A stretch of DNA of 11,680 bases from DASSUC01 sp035649895 (GCA_035649895.1 DASRIS010000166.1:1-11680); one strand, 5' to 3'; positions 1 through 7,946 are shown, counted from the first letter of the stretch. Made by a program: numbers and translations. The notes: generated by a model from the letters alone, not told the origin.

Positions 1-171
1 CGCTAATGATACCCCTACTACTGATCATCGCCCGCCACCAGCCCGATGCCACGCCGTTGGCACTCCGGCCTCGGCGCCCTGAGCCTGCCACTGCTTGGCG
101 GGACGACTACGTTCCAGTCTCGGCAGATTGTGCCGACGAAACGCGGTGCACCTGGGCAGTTCAATGCAGGC
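1..171. other. Upstream flank of hyuA, no gene recognised
   Basis: I see no convincing gene, promoter or terminator here. The hyuA reading frame stays open upstream to an ATG at 46, but residues encoded by 46-171 do not resemble the start of the HyuA family and no Shine-Dalgarno sequence precedes that ATG. The operon promoter is therefore either in this stretch in a form I cannot recognise, or left of the window. Confidence 0.4.
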
Positions 172-2256
172 GTGGGGGAGGCTGGCGGTCCGGGTCCGCG
201 GCGCATCCGCGTCGGCGTGGACACCGGTGGCACGTTCACCGACGTCGTCGCGCTCGACGAGGACACCGGTGAGCTGGTGTCGACCAAGACGCCGTCCACC
301 CCAGCCGACCCGGCTGAGGGCTTCCTGACCGGCGTACGCAAGGCTCTGGCCCTGCTCGGGGCTGGCCCGGACGATCTCGCGGCGCTCTGCCACGGCACCA
401 CCGTCGCCACCAACCAGCTGCTCCAGGGCGACGTGGGCCGGCTCGGCCTGGTCACCACCGAGGGGTACGAGTTCCTCCTGGAGATCGCCCGGCAGAGCGT
501 GCCGGACGGCTACGGCAACAGCTACTTCTGGGTCAAGCCGCCCCGCATCGTCCCGGCCGACCGGGTCCGCACCGTGCCCGGGCGGCTCGCCGCGGACGGC
601 AGCGAGCTGCGCCCGCTCGACGAGGAGCGGGCCCGAGCCGTCGCTCAGTGGTTCCGGGCCAACGGCGTCGACACGCTCGGTGTCTGCCTGCTGCACTCGT
701 ACGCTAACCCAGCGCACGAGCAGCGGCTGCGCGAGATCCTGGCCGAGGAGCACCGGGACGCCGTGGTGTCGATCTCCAGCGAGGTGCTGCGGGAGTACCG
801 CGAGTATGAGCGGGCGATGACCACCCTGGTGGACGCGGCGGTGAAGCCGCGGATGGCCGGCTACCTGCGCACCATCCAGGACCGGCTGGCCGGGCTCACC
901 ACGCGGAGGGTGCCGTTCTCGGTGATGAAGTCCAACGGCGGGGTGCGCTCGGCCGGGGAGGTGGTCCGCCAGCCGATCACCACGGTGCTCTCCGGCCCGG
1001 CCGCGGGGGCGCTCGGCGCGGCGCTGGTGGCCCGGGCCGCCGGCTTCGACCGGGTGCTCACGCTCGACGGCGGCGGCACGTCCACGGACGTGAGCGTGGT
1101 GCTGCACGGCGAGCCGACGCTGACCACCGAGGGCAGCGTTGGGGCGTACCCGTCGAAGATCCCGATGATCGACGTGGTCACGGTCGGCGCTGGGGGCGGC
1201 TCGGTGGCGTGGCCGTCGCGGGAGGGCACCCTCAAGGTGGGTCCGCGCTCGGCGGGCGCCGACCCTGGTCCGCTGTGCTACCGCAAGGGTGGCACCGAGC
1301 CGACCGTGACCGATGCGCACGTTGTGCTCGGCACGATCCCGCCGCACCTGCTCGGCGGCGAGGTGCCGCTGGACGCGGCGGCGGCGCGCGAGGGGCTGGC
1401 CGCACTCGGCGGCAAGCTCGGTCTCGACGTGGCCCAGACCGCCGCCGGCATCCTCGAGATCTCGGCGTGGAACCAGGCGAACGCGCTGCGCCAGGTGACC
1501 GTCAAGCGGGGGCTGGACGTGCGTGACTTCGTCCTCGCCACGTTCGGCGGCTCCGGCTCGCTGCTGCTGTGCCGGCTGATGGACCTGCTGGGCCTGCGGG
1601 CCGGCGTGGTGCCCCGCGAGCCCGGCAACCTGTCCGCGTTCGGGCTGCTCACCGTCGATGTCAAGGACGACCATGTGCAGACGTACGTGGCTCGCGACGC
1701 AGGCCTGGACTTGGCTGTGGTCGGCCGGCACCTGGCCGAGCTGACCGCCCGCGCGGCGGCGGCCCTGCGTGCTGAGGGCTTCCCCGACCCGGCCCACCGC
1801 TTCGCCCGCAGCGCCGACCTGCGCTACTACGGCCAGGCGTTCGAGGTGCGGGTGCCGGTGCCGGACGGGCCGGTGGACCGGGTGCTGGCCGACGCGACGG
1901 TGGCCGCCTTCCACGACGCGCACGAGCGCACCTACGGCTACTGCTTCCGGGACCGGCCGGGCCAGCAGGTCGAGTGGGTGAACCTGCGGGTCACCGGCGT
2001 CGGCCCGATCCGCCGCCCGGAGCTGGGCGAGCTGCCGCCCGGCCCGGACGACACGACACCGGCGGGCGCCCGGGAGGTGACCTTCGGCGGCGGTGAAGCC
2101 CGTCCCACCCCGATCTACCAGCGCTCCGCGCTCGGGCGCGGCGCCGTCGTCGCCGGGCCTGCGATCATCGAGGAGTACGGGTCGACGCTGCCGCTGCACC
2201 CTGGGTTCGCGGCCGAGGTCGACCGCTTCGGCAACCTGGTGGTGAGCCGTGGCTGA
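172..2256 (+). CDS. hyuA: Hydantoinase/oxoprolinase family subunit A (HyuA-like)
   Basis: This is the ATP-binding subunit of a two-subunit cytoplasmic enzyme of the N-methylhydantoinase / 5-oxoprolinase / acetone carboxylase beta group, which spends ATP to open or carboxylate a carbonyl substrate. With the GTG at 172 it has 694 residues, normal for the family. The actin-like ATPase phosphate motif DTGGTFTD is at residues 17-24. SGPAAG lies near 274-279, a second phosphate motif LDGGGTSTD at 298-306, and the glycine loop VGAGGGS at 338-344. The C-terminal third carries the usual YYGQAFEVRVPVP segment. The common FGGAGPLHA stretch reads FGGSGSLLL here (458-466). The start is uncertain: GTG 172 places the ATPase motif as close to the N-terminus as in relatives, but no good ribosome binding site is seen. 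GTG 130 and ATG 46 are in-frame alternatives. The end overlaps hyuB by 8 nt, so the two are probably translated together. The substrate cannot be read from sequence; the neighbours suggest a ureide or cyclic imide. Confidence 0.88.
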   Translation: MGEAGGPGPRRIRVGVDTGGTFTDVVALDEDTGELVSTKTPSTPADPAEGFLTGVRKALALLGAGPDDLAALCHGTTVATNQLLQGDVGRLGLVTTEGYEFLLEIARQSVPDGYGNSYFWVKPPRIVPADRVRTVPGRLAADGSELRPLDEERARAVAQWFRANGVDTLGVCLLHSYANPAHEQRLREILAEEHRDAVVSISSEVLREYREYERAMTTLVDAAVKPRMAGYLRTIQDRLAGLTTRRVPFSVMKSNGGVRSAGEVVRQPITTVLSGPAAGALGAALVARAAGFDRVLTLDGGGTSTDVSVVLHGEPTLTTEGSVGAYPSKIPMIDVVTVGAGGGSVAWPSREGTLKVGPRSAGADPGPLCYRKGGTEPTVTDAHVVLGTIPPHLLGGEVPLDAAAAREGLAALGGKLGLDVAQTAAGILEISAWNQANALRQVTVKRGLDVRDFVLATFGGSGSLLLCRLMDLLGLRAGVVPREPGNLSAFGLLTVDVKDDHVQTYVARDAGLDLAVVGRHLAELTARAAAALRAEGFPDPAHRFARSADLRYYGQAFEVRVPVPDGPVDRVLADATVAAFHDAHERTYGYCFRDRPGQQVEWVNLRVTGVGPIRRPELGELPPGPDDTTPAGAREVTFGGGEARPTPIYQRSALGRGAVVAGPAIIEEYGSTLPLHPGFAAEVDRFGNLVVSRG

Positions 2257-4165
2257 GCCGACTGAGGTGGACCGGGCCGGGGCCGACGCGGCCCGGGAGC
2301 GGGGCATGACCGAGATGGCCGGGGAGCGGGCCGTGGTCGATGTGGACCCGGTGCTGGTCGAGATCGTCGAGGGCACGCTGGCCGCGATCGAGCGCGAGGT
2401 GGAGACCGCGATCGGGCGTACCGCGAGGTCGCCGATGATCCGTGACGCGCATGACTTCCGGGCCGGCATCCACGACCGGCGGCTGCGCAAGCTGACCGGG
2501 CGGTCGTACTCGGCGCTGGTACATCCGGTCGTGCGCGACTACCCGATGGCGACGATGCGCCCTGGGGACGTGTTCTTCCACAACGACGTCTACCTCTCCG
2601 AGGGCGGCATCGGGCACCTGCCCGACCTGTGCGTGACCGTCCCGGTCTTCGTCGGCAAAGACGTTGTCGCGTTCGTGCAGGCGTTCGGGCACCACGACGA
2701 CATCGGCGGCGCGGTGCCGGGCTCGATGCCCTCCCACGCCACCAGCGTCTTCGAGGAGGGGCTGCTGGTCCCGCCGATCCGGCTGTGGGACGCGGGCGTG
2801 CCCAACGAGGCCGCCCTGAAGATCATGACCCGTAACTCCCGGATGCCCGACTCTCTCGCCGCCGACCTGGACGCCGAGTGCTCGGCCTGCCTGATGGGCG
2901 CCGGCCGGCTGGCCGAGCTGTTCGCCCGCTACGGCCGGTCCACAGTAGAGAGCTGCTTCGACGCGATCATCGACAAGACCACGCGCACCTTCCGCGACGA
3001 GATCCTGGCTAAGATCCCGGACGGGACCTACGCCTGGGAGGACTACGCCGAGCACGACGGGGTCGACCCGCCCCGGCTGCACGCCCAGCGGATCACCCTG
3101 ACCAAGACACCGGAGAAGCTGGTGCTCGACTTCACCGGCACGTCCCCGCAGGCGCGGGGGCCGATCAACCACGCGGCGGACTACGCCGAGGGCAACTTCC
3201 TCGCCAAGTGGCTCGCGCCGATCCTGCGCAACCTGGCCGACACCCCGGAGCGGATGGCCGAGCTGGACGTGAACGAGGGCGTCGTGCCCCTGCTGGAGCT
3301 GCGCTTCCCGCCACCGGGCACGCTGCTGACCCCGGTCTTCCCGGCGCCGACGAACGCTCGTACCTTCGTGATCCTGCGGCTGCTCGGTGTCTTTGCCGGG
3401 GCGCTGGCCAAGGCCGTGGACGGGCGCATGCCCGCCGACCAGGAGACCATCCGCTACACCGGGGTGTACGGCACCGACGCCGACGGCCAGCCGTACCTGA
3501 TGCGGGAGGTCCTGGGTGGCGGCTCGGGCGGGCGACCCTACGCCGACGGGGAGGACACGATCCACGTGGTGCCCGACTCGCGCAACATCCCGGTGGAGTT
3601 CGCCGAGGCGCGCTGGCCGTTCCTGGTGGAGCGGCTGGGGCTGGCGGTCGACTCCGGCGGGCCTGGCCGCTACCGCGGCGGCCTCGGCTACGACAAGCAC
3701 ATCCGGATGCTGCGCGACGCCCACTTCATGTCCATCGCCGACCGTTCGGTGCTGTCCTGCTGGGGTGTTGCCGGCGGCCGGGCCGGGCGGTCGTTCAGCG
3801 TGGTGGTCGACCCGGGTGGGCCGGCCGAGCGGGTGGTGGACGCGCTCGCCGACGCCGAGCCGGTCCGGGCCGGCGAGGTGATCAGGATCCGCACGACCGG
3901 GGGCGGCGGCTGGGGCGACCCGCTTGACCGGCCGTACGAGGAGGTGGCGCGCGACGTGAGCTGGGGGAAGGTGTCGGTGGACGGAGCCCGGGTGGACTAC
4001 GGGGTGGTGCTGGAGCCGGACGGCACGGTGGACACTGCCGCATCCGGCGCGCTCCGCGGCGAGCTGCGCGCGAGCCGTACCAGGGAGGAGCCGTTCTTCG
4101 ACCGCGGCCCGGGCTATCCGGCGCTGGCCGGCGGGCGCCGCCACGCCGACCTGGACCTGCGATGA
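2249..4165 (+). CDS. hyuB: Hydantoinase/oxoprolinase family subunit B (HyuB-like)
   Basis: Partner subunit of HyuA, of the HyuB / acetone carboxylase alpha / 5-oxoprolinase C-terminal type, thought to hold the site where the ATP-activated substrate is hydrolysed or carboxylated. From GTG 2249 it has 638 residues. The family entry DPVLVEIVEGTL is at 33-44, followed by RTARSP and DF (58-70). The likely metal/active-site region includes HNDVY (111-115), GHLPD (122-126) and HHDDIGG (148-154), then PGSMPS and the EEGLLVPP segment. The conserved glycine cluster GGGGWGDPLDRP is near residue 550. The ATG at 2306 (residue 20) is an attractive alternative start, with GGGAG seven bases upstream and nothing conserved lost; GTG 2249 would instead be coupled to the hyuA stop. 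The stop shares ATGA with the next start (4162-4165), so the operon continues directly into the carbamate kinase. A HyuA/HyuB pair of similar size supports a working complex. Substrate unknown. Confidence 0.88.
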   Translation: MAEPTEVDRAGADAARERGMTEMAGERAVVDVDPVLVEIVEGTLAAIEREVETAIGRTARSPMIRDAHDFRAGIHDRRLRKLTGRSYSALVHPVVRDYPMATMRPGDVFFHNDVYLSEGGIGHLPDLCVTVPVFVGKDVVAFVQAFGHHDDIGGAVPGSMPSHATSVFEEGLLVPPIRLWDAGVPNEAALKIMTRNSRMPDSLAADLDAECSACLMGAGRLAELFARYGRSTVESCFDAIIDKTTRTFRDEILAKIPDGTYAWEDYAEHDGVDPPRLHAQRITLTKTPEKLVLDFTGTSPQARGPINHAADYAEGNFLAKWLAPILRNLADTPERMAELDVNEGVVPLLELRFPPPGTLLTPVFPAPTNARTFVILRLLGVFAGALAKAVDGRMPADQETIRYTGVYGTDADGQPYLMREVLGGGSGGRPYADGEDTIHVVPDSRNIPVEFAEARWPFLVERLGLAVDSGGPGRYRGGLGYDKHIRMLRDAHFMSIADRSVLSCWGVAGGRAGRSFSVVVDPGGPAERVVDALADAEPVRAGEVIRIRTTGGGGWGDPLDRPYEEVARDVSWGKVSVDGARVDYGVVLEPDGTVDTAASGALRGELRASRTREEPFFDRGPGYPALAGGRRHADLDLR

Positions 4166-5100
4166 CCCGCGTGCTGATCGCGTTGGGCGGCAACGCGATG
4201 ACCTCGGCCGACGGGCAGGCCCGCCAGGAGGACCAGATCGGGGCGGTGGCCCGCGCCGTGGAGTGCATCGCGGACGTGGCCGCAGGTGGGGCGCAGGTGC
4301 TGCTCACCCACGGCAACGGGCCGCAGGTCGGCAACCTGCTGGTGAAGAACGAGCTGGCCGCGCACGTGGTCCCTCCGGTCTCGCTGGACTGGTGCGGCGC
4401 GCAGACCCAGGGCACCATCGGCTTCACCCTGGTCAACGCCCTGGAGCGGGCGATGGCGGCGCGGGGGCTCGCGGTGCCGGTGGCCGCGGTGGTCACCCGC
4501 ACCCTGGTCGACGCCGCTGACCCGGGGTTCGTCGAGCCGACCAAGCCGGTCGGCCGGTTCCTGCCGGAGGACGAGGCGAAGCTCATGATCGAGCACGGCC
4601 AGCGCTGGCGGGACCTGGGCAGGCGCGGGTGGCGGCGGGTGGTCGCCTCGCCTGAGCCGCTCGACGTGCTGGACGCCCCGGCGGTGCTGACGCTGCTCGC
4701 CGCCGGGTATGCCGTGGTGGCCGCCGGCGGTGGCGGGATCCCGGTGGTACGCGGGGCGGACGGGTCGCTGCACGGGGTTGAGGCGGTGATCGACAAGGAC
4801 CTCGCCGCGGCTCTGCTCGCCCGGGTCGCCGGGGTGGAGCGGCTGGTGATCGCCACCGACGTGGACGCCGCCTGGCTGGACTGGGGCACCGACCAGGCCC
4901 GGCCGGTGGGCAGGGTCGGCGTCGCCGAGCTGCGCCGGCTGGCCGCGCAGGGCCACTTCGGCAGCGGGTCGATGGGGCCGAAGGTCGAGGCGGCCTGCCG
5001 GTTCGTGGAGAGCGGGGGAGAGCTGGCCGCGATCGCGGCCCTGGACCACATCGCCGACGCGGCGCAGGGCCGCGCCGGTACGGTCGTGACACCGGACTGA
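4162..5100 (+). CDS. arcC: Carbamate kinase (amino acid kinase family)
   Basis: Carbamate kinase interconverts carbamoyl phosphate + ADP and carbamate + ATP in the cytosol; in catabolic operons it makes ATP, and carbamate decays to ammonia and CO2. The 312-residue protein has the family's usual length and motif order: ALGGNAM at 7-13, THGNGPQVGNLL at 49-60, PTKPVGRF at 126-133, VVASPEP at 160-166, AAGGGGIPV at 187-195, VIDKDLAAALLA at 209-220, ATDVD at 231-235 and GSGSMGPKVEAA at 267-278. The lysines in PTKPVG (K128), DKD (K212) and GPKVEA (K274) are those usually conserved around the nucleotide and phosphate. The start ATG overlaps the hyuB stop. Neither arginine deiminase nor ornithine carbamoyltransferase is nearby, so this is not an ordinary arginine deiminase operon. 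The setting resembles ureide pathways, where carbamoyl phosphate comes from an N-carbamoyl compound. Family call is very secure; source of its carbamoyl phosphate is inference. Confidence 0.93.
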   Translation: MTRVLIALGGNAMTSADGQARQEDQIGAVARAVECIADVAAGGAQVLLTHGNGPQVGNLLVKNELAAHVVPPVSLDWCGAQTQGTIGFTLVNALERAMAARGLAVPVAAVVTRTLVDAADPGFVEPTKPVGRFLPEDEAKLMIEHGQRWRDLGRRGWRRVVASPEPLDVLDAPAVLTLLAAGYAVVAAGGGGIPVVRGADGSLHGVEAVIDKDLAAALLARVAGVERLVIATDVDAAWLDWGTDQARPVGRVGVAELRRLAAQGHFGSGSMGPKVEAACRFVESGGELAAIAALDHIADAAQGRAGTVVTPD

Positions 5101-5131
5101 CGCCGGATGCGCCCAGCGCGAGATCGAGCAG

Positions 5132-5138
5132 AAAGGGG
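5132..5138 (+). promoter_or_regulatory. Ribosome binding site fixing the amidohydrolase start
   Basis: AAAGGGG lies six bases before the GTG at 5145, in the only real gap inside the operon (44 nt between the carbamate kinase stop and this gene). It supports GTG 5145 as the start and suggests the ring-opening enzyme can be translated independently of the upstream genes. Confidence 0.6.
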
Positions 5139-5144
5139 TGGCCC

Positions 5145-6281
5145 GTGCCCGAGCCCATCGAGGTCCGTAAGGTGCCGATCCGGCATGTCAGCGACGCGTC
5201 CGGCCTCGCCGAGCTGGTCGATGAGGGCATCGTCGACGCCGACCGGGTGGTCGCCGTCATCGGCAAGACCGAGGGCAACGGGGGCGTCAACGACTACACC
5301 CGGATCATCGCCGACCGGGCGTTCCGGGACGTGCTGGTGGCCCGGGGCACCCGTACCGCTGCCGAGGTGGCGCAGGTCCCGTTCGTCTGGTCGGGTGGGA
5401 CGGATGGCGTACTCTCCCCGCACGCCACGGTGTTCGCGACCGTGCCGGCGGAGCGGGCGGAGCGCACCGACGAGCCGCGGCTGGCGGTGGGCTTCGCGAT
5501 GAGCGACCCGATCCGGCCGGAGGAGATCGGCCGGCAGGGGATGGTCGAGAAGGTGGCGGCCGCGGTCACGGAGGCGACGCAGCGGGCCGGGATCAGCGAC
5601 CCCGCCGACGTCCACTATGTACAGACGAAGACGCCGCTGCTGACGATCGCGACGATCCGCGACGCCAAGAGCCGCGGGCACACGGTCTGGACTGAGCACA
5701 CGCACGAGTCGATGGACCTGTCCAACGGCACGACCGCGCTCGGCATCGCGGTCGCCCTCGGCGAGATCAAGCCGCCGCGCGACGAGGACGTGCTGCACGA
5801 CCGTTCGCTCTACTCGGCGGTGGCGTCCTGCTCGTCAGGGGTGGAGCTGGACCGGGCGCAGGTGGTCGTGGTCGGCAACGTGCGCGGGGTCGGCGGGCGC
5901 TACCGCATCGGCCACGCGGTGATGCGCGACGCGCTCGACGCCGACGGCATCTGGGCGGCCATCCGCGACGCCGGGCTGGCGCTGCCCGAGCGGGCGCACC
6001 ACAGCGACCTGGGCGGCCGGCTGGTCAACGTGTTCCTCAAGTGCGAGGTGTCCGCCGACGGGATGGTCCGCGGCCGGCGCAACGCCATGCTGGACGACTC
6101 CGACGTGCACTGGCACCGGCAGATCAAGGCGTGCGTGGGTGGGGTGGCCGCGTCGGTCACCGGTGACCCGGCGGTGTTCGTCTCAGTGTCAGCGGCCCAC
6201 CAGGGCCCGGACGGCGGCGGGCCGGTCGCGGCAGTCGTCGACCTCGGGCCGGAGCCGCCGACCGGCTACCGGGCGCCGTGA
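5145..6281 (+). CDS. Ring-opening amidohydrolase, probable barbiturase
   Basis: Member of the cyanuric acid hydrolase (AtzD/TrzD) / barbiturase family, which opens a six-membered imide ring with Ser-Lys pairs in three structurally repeated domains. Length is 378 residues, close to AtzD. All three pairs are visible at the expected spacing. Domain 1 has K41 in GKTEGNGGVND and S83 in WSGGTDGVLSPH. Domain 2 has K162 in VQTKTPLLT and S230 in SCSSGVEL, the likely nucleophile by analogy with AtzD. Domain 3 has K299 in FLKCE and S347 in VSVSAAHQGPDGGGP. MLDDSD at 315-320 is also family-typical. The third serine motif reads SVS where AtzD-type enzymes, as I recall them, have SGG. Barbiturase (barbiturate to ureidomalonate) is favoured over cyanuric acid hydrolase because a malonyl-CoA synthetase gene overlaps its stop codon (GTGA) and no biuret or allophanate hydrolase is seen. 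Family membership is secure; the exact substrate is inferred from context. Confidence 0.85.
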   Translation: MPEPIEVRKVPIRHVSDASGLAELVDEGIVDADRVVAVIGKTEGNGGVNDYTRIIADRAFRDVLVARGTRTAAEVAQVPFVWSGGTDGVLSPHATVFATVPAERAERTDEPRLAVGFAMSDPIRPEEIGRQGMVEKVAAAVTEATQRAGISDPADVHYVQTKTPLLTIATIRDAKSRGHTVWTEHTHESMDLSNGTTALGIAVALGEIKPPRDEDVLHDRSLYSAVASCSSGVELDRAQVVVVGNVRGVGGRYRIGHAVMRDALDADGIWAAIRDAGLALPERAHHSDLGGRLVNVFLKCEVSADGMVRGRRNAMLDDSDVHWHRQIKACVGGVAASVTGDPAVFVSVSAAHQGPDGGGPVAAVVDLGPEPPTGYRAP

Positions 6282-7921
6282 ACCCAACGGCGGCCGGTGC
6301 GCTGGCGGGCGGTCCGGACGGTGGGACGCCCGGCGGCCCGGTGGGTGCTGCGGATGGTGGTGTGGCTGGTGGCCCGGCGGAGGCGGCGGACCGCGGGGTG
6401 GGCGGCGGCGGGCCGGTGCACGCGCCGCACTGGCGGGTGCACCTGCCGCCGGGCATGGACCCCGCCGAGGTGGACCTCGCCGCCGGCCGTACCCTGCCTG
6501 GCGCCTGGGCGGCCGCCTGGGCCGCCGACCCCACCCGCCCGGTGCTGGCTGCGGCCGACGGTGGCCGGGTCGGCGCCGCCGAGCTCGCCGACCGTACGGC
6601 GGTGGCCGCCGGCCGGTACGCGGCCGCCGGGCTGGAGCCGGGCGACCGGCTGGTGATGTCCGCGGCGGCCAGCGTCGACCTGGTCGTGGCCTACGTCGCC
6701 GCGCTTCGCTACGGCCTGACCGTGGTGCCGGTCAACACCGCGTACTCCGGCCCGGAGCTGGCGGCGGTGGTGGCCGGCGCCAAGCCGGCCCTCGCCCTGC
6801 TGGACGAGGCGGACCGGGCCGCCGGACTGGAGCTGCGCTGCTGCCCGCCGGACCTGACCGGCCTGCCCGCAGCCGCCCCGGAGCCGGTGCTGGACGCGGT
6901 TCGCCCTGACGACATCGCCTTGGTCGTCTACACCTCCGGCACCACCGGGCAGCCCAAGGGCGCCCCGCTGACCCACGCCAACCTGCTGGCGAGCGTGCAG
7001 GCGGTGCGGGTCGCCTGGCGGTGGACGCCGGAGGACCGGCTGGCCCTGTGCCTGCCGCTGTTCCACGTGCACGGCCTCGGGGTCGGGCTGCACGGCACGC
7101 TGGTCGCCGGCGCCAGCGCGGTGGTGCTGCCGCGCTTCACCCCGGCCGGCGTGGCCGAGGCGGTGACCGGGCACGGCGTGACGATGTTCTTCGGCGTGCC
7201 GACCATGTACCACCGGCTGGCCGAGTCGCCCTACCTGGGCGACCTGCGCCGGCTGCGCCTTGCGGTGAGCGGGTCCGCGCCGCTGCCGGCGCAGCTGCAC
7301 GCCGCCGTCGCCGCCGGCAGCGGGCAGCAGGTGCTGGAGCGGTACGGCATGACCGAGACCATGATGCTCGTCTCCAACCCGTACGCCGGCCCACGCCGGC
7401 CTGGAACGGTCGGGCTGCCGCTACCCGGGGTCTCGGTGCGCCTGAGCCCCCAACCGGGCGGCGTGGCAGAGATCGAGGTGCGCGGACCCAACGTGATCTC
7501 CGGCTACCTGGACAGCCCGGAGGCGACCGCGGCTGCGTTCACGCCGGACGGCTGGTTCCGCACCGGCGACCTCGGCGTGCTGGATGACGATGGCTATCTC
7601 ACGATCAGCGGGCGGGCCAAGGAGCTGATCATCACCGGCGGGTACAACGTCTACCCCCGGGAGGTCGAGGAGGTGCTGCGGTCCCATCCGGGCGTCGCCG
7701 ACGCCGCGGTCGTCGGCGCGCCGTCGGCGGAGTGGGGGGAGGCGGTGGCGGCCTTCGTGGTGCCGGCCGCCGCTGGAGACCTGGAGCTGCTACGGGAGCA
7801 GCTGGAGGAGTGGTGCGCGGGGCGGCTCGCCTCCTACAAGCGCCCGCGCGTGTGGCGGTGGACCGAGGCGGTGCCGCGCAACCCGTTGGGAAAGGTGCTA
7901 CGCCATCGGCTCATCCCCTGA
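6278..7921 (+). CDS. matB: Malonyl-CoA synthetase, MatB-like acyl-CoA ligase
   Basis: ANL-superfamily adenylating enzyme expected to convert malonate, ATP and CoA to malonyl-CoA, AMP and pyrophosphate. The core motifs are intact: YTSGTTGQPKG at 218-228, ERYGMTET at 354-361, WFRTGD at 426-431, the hinge region GRAKELIITGGYNVYPREVE at 445-464, and the catalytic lysine K539 in PRNPLGK. Features shared with known MatB proteins, from memory, are VNTAY (152-156), LPLFHVHGL (259-267), GVPTMYHR (306-313), SNPYAGPRRPGTVGLPLPG (366-384) and the arginines in MYHR (R313) and ERYG (R355) that bind the second carboxylate. It is 547 residues, about 45 longer than typical MatB. The excess is an N-terminal Gly/Ala/Pro-rich stretch (residues 1-46). 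A GTG at 6416 (residue 47) could be the true start, but it lacks a clear ribosome binding site, whereas GTG 6278 overlaps the preceding stop as GTGA. Last gene of the operon. A methylmalonate-preferring or other small diacid ligase is possible. Confidence 0.82.
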   Translation: MNPTAAGALAGGPDGGTPGGPVGAADGGVAGGPAEAADRGVGGGGPVHAPHWRVHLPPGMDPAEVDLAAGRTLPGAWAAAWAADPTRPVLAAADGGRVGAAELADRTAVAAGRYAAAGLEPGDRLVMSAAASVDLVVAYVAALRYGLTVVPVNTAYSGPELAAVVAGAKPALALLDEADRAAGLELRCCPPDLTGLPAAAPEPVLDAVRPDDIALVVYTSGTTGQPKGAPLTHANLLASVQAVRVAWRWTPEDRLALCLPLFHVHGLGVGLHGTLVAGASAVVLPRFTPAGVAEAVTGHGVTMFFGVPTMYHRLAESPYLGDLRRLRLAVSGSAPLPAQLHAAVAAGSGQQVLERYGMTETMMLVSNPYAGPRRPGTVGLPLPGVSVRLSPQPGGVAEIEVRGPNVISGYLDSPEATAAAFTPDGWFRTGDLGVLDDDGYLTISGRAKELIITGGYNVYPREVEEVLRSHPGVADAAVVGAPSAEWGEAVAAFVVPAAAGDLELLREQLEEWCAGRLASYKRPRVWRWTEAVPRNPLGKVLRHRLIP

Positions 7922-7946
7922 AGGCTCACCGCTCAGATCCGAAGGG

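Noticed and set aside
46..171. N-terminal extension of hyuA from ATG 46
   Set aside because: No ribosome binding site, no resemblance to HyuA N-termini, and the conserved DTGGTFTD motif is normally close to the start of the protein.
25..2490. Very long minus-strand open frame opposite hyuA and the start of hyuB
   Set aside because: Its protein is Arg/His/Gly/Val-rich with no recognisable domain, and it mirrors genes with clear family motifs; high GC content makes antisense frames stay open.
172..5100. Acetone or acetophenone carboxylase operon
   Set aside because: HyuA/HyuB relatives occur there, but no third carboxylase subunit gene is present, and the carbamate kinase and ring-opening amidohydrolase point to ureide chemistry instead.
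4162..5100. Arginine deiminase pathway gene set
   Set aside because: No arginine deiminase, ornithine carbamoyltransferase or arginine/ornithine antiporter is next to the carbamate kinase.
2165..5798. Long minus-strand open frames opposite hyuB, arcC and the amidohydrolase
   Set aside because: Same reason: compositional antisense frames, no motifs, no ribosome binding sites, and they overlap each other as well as real genes.
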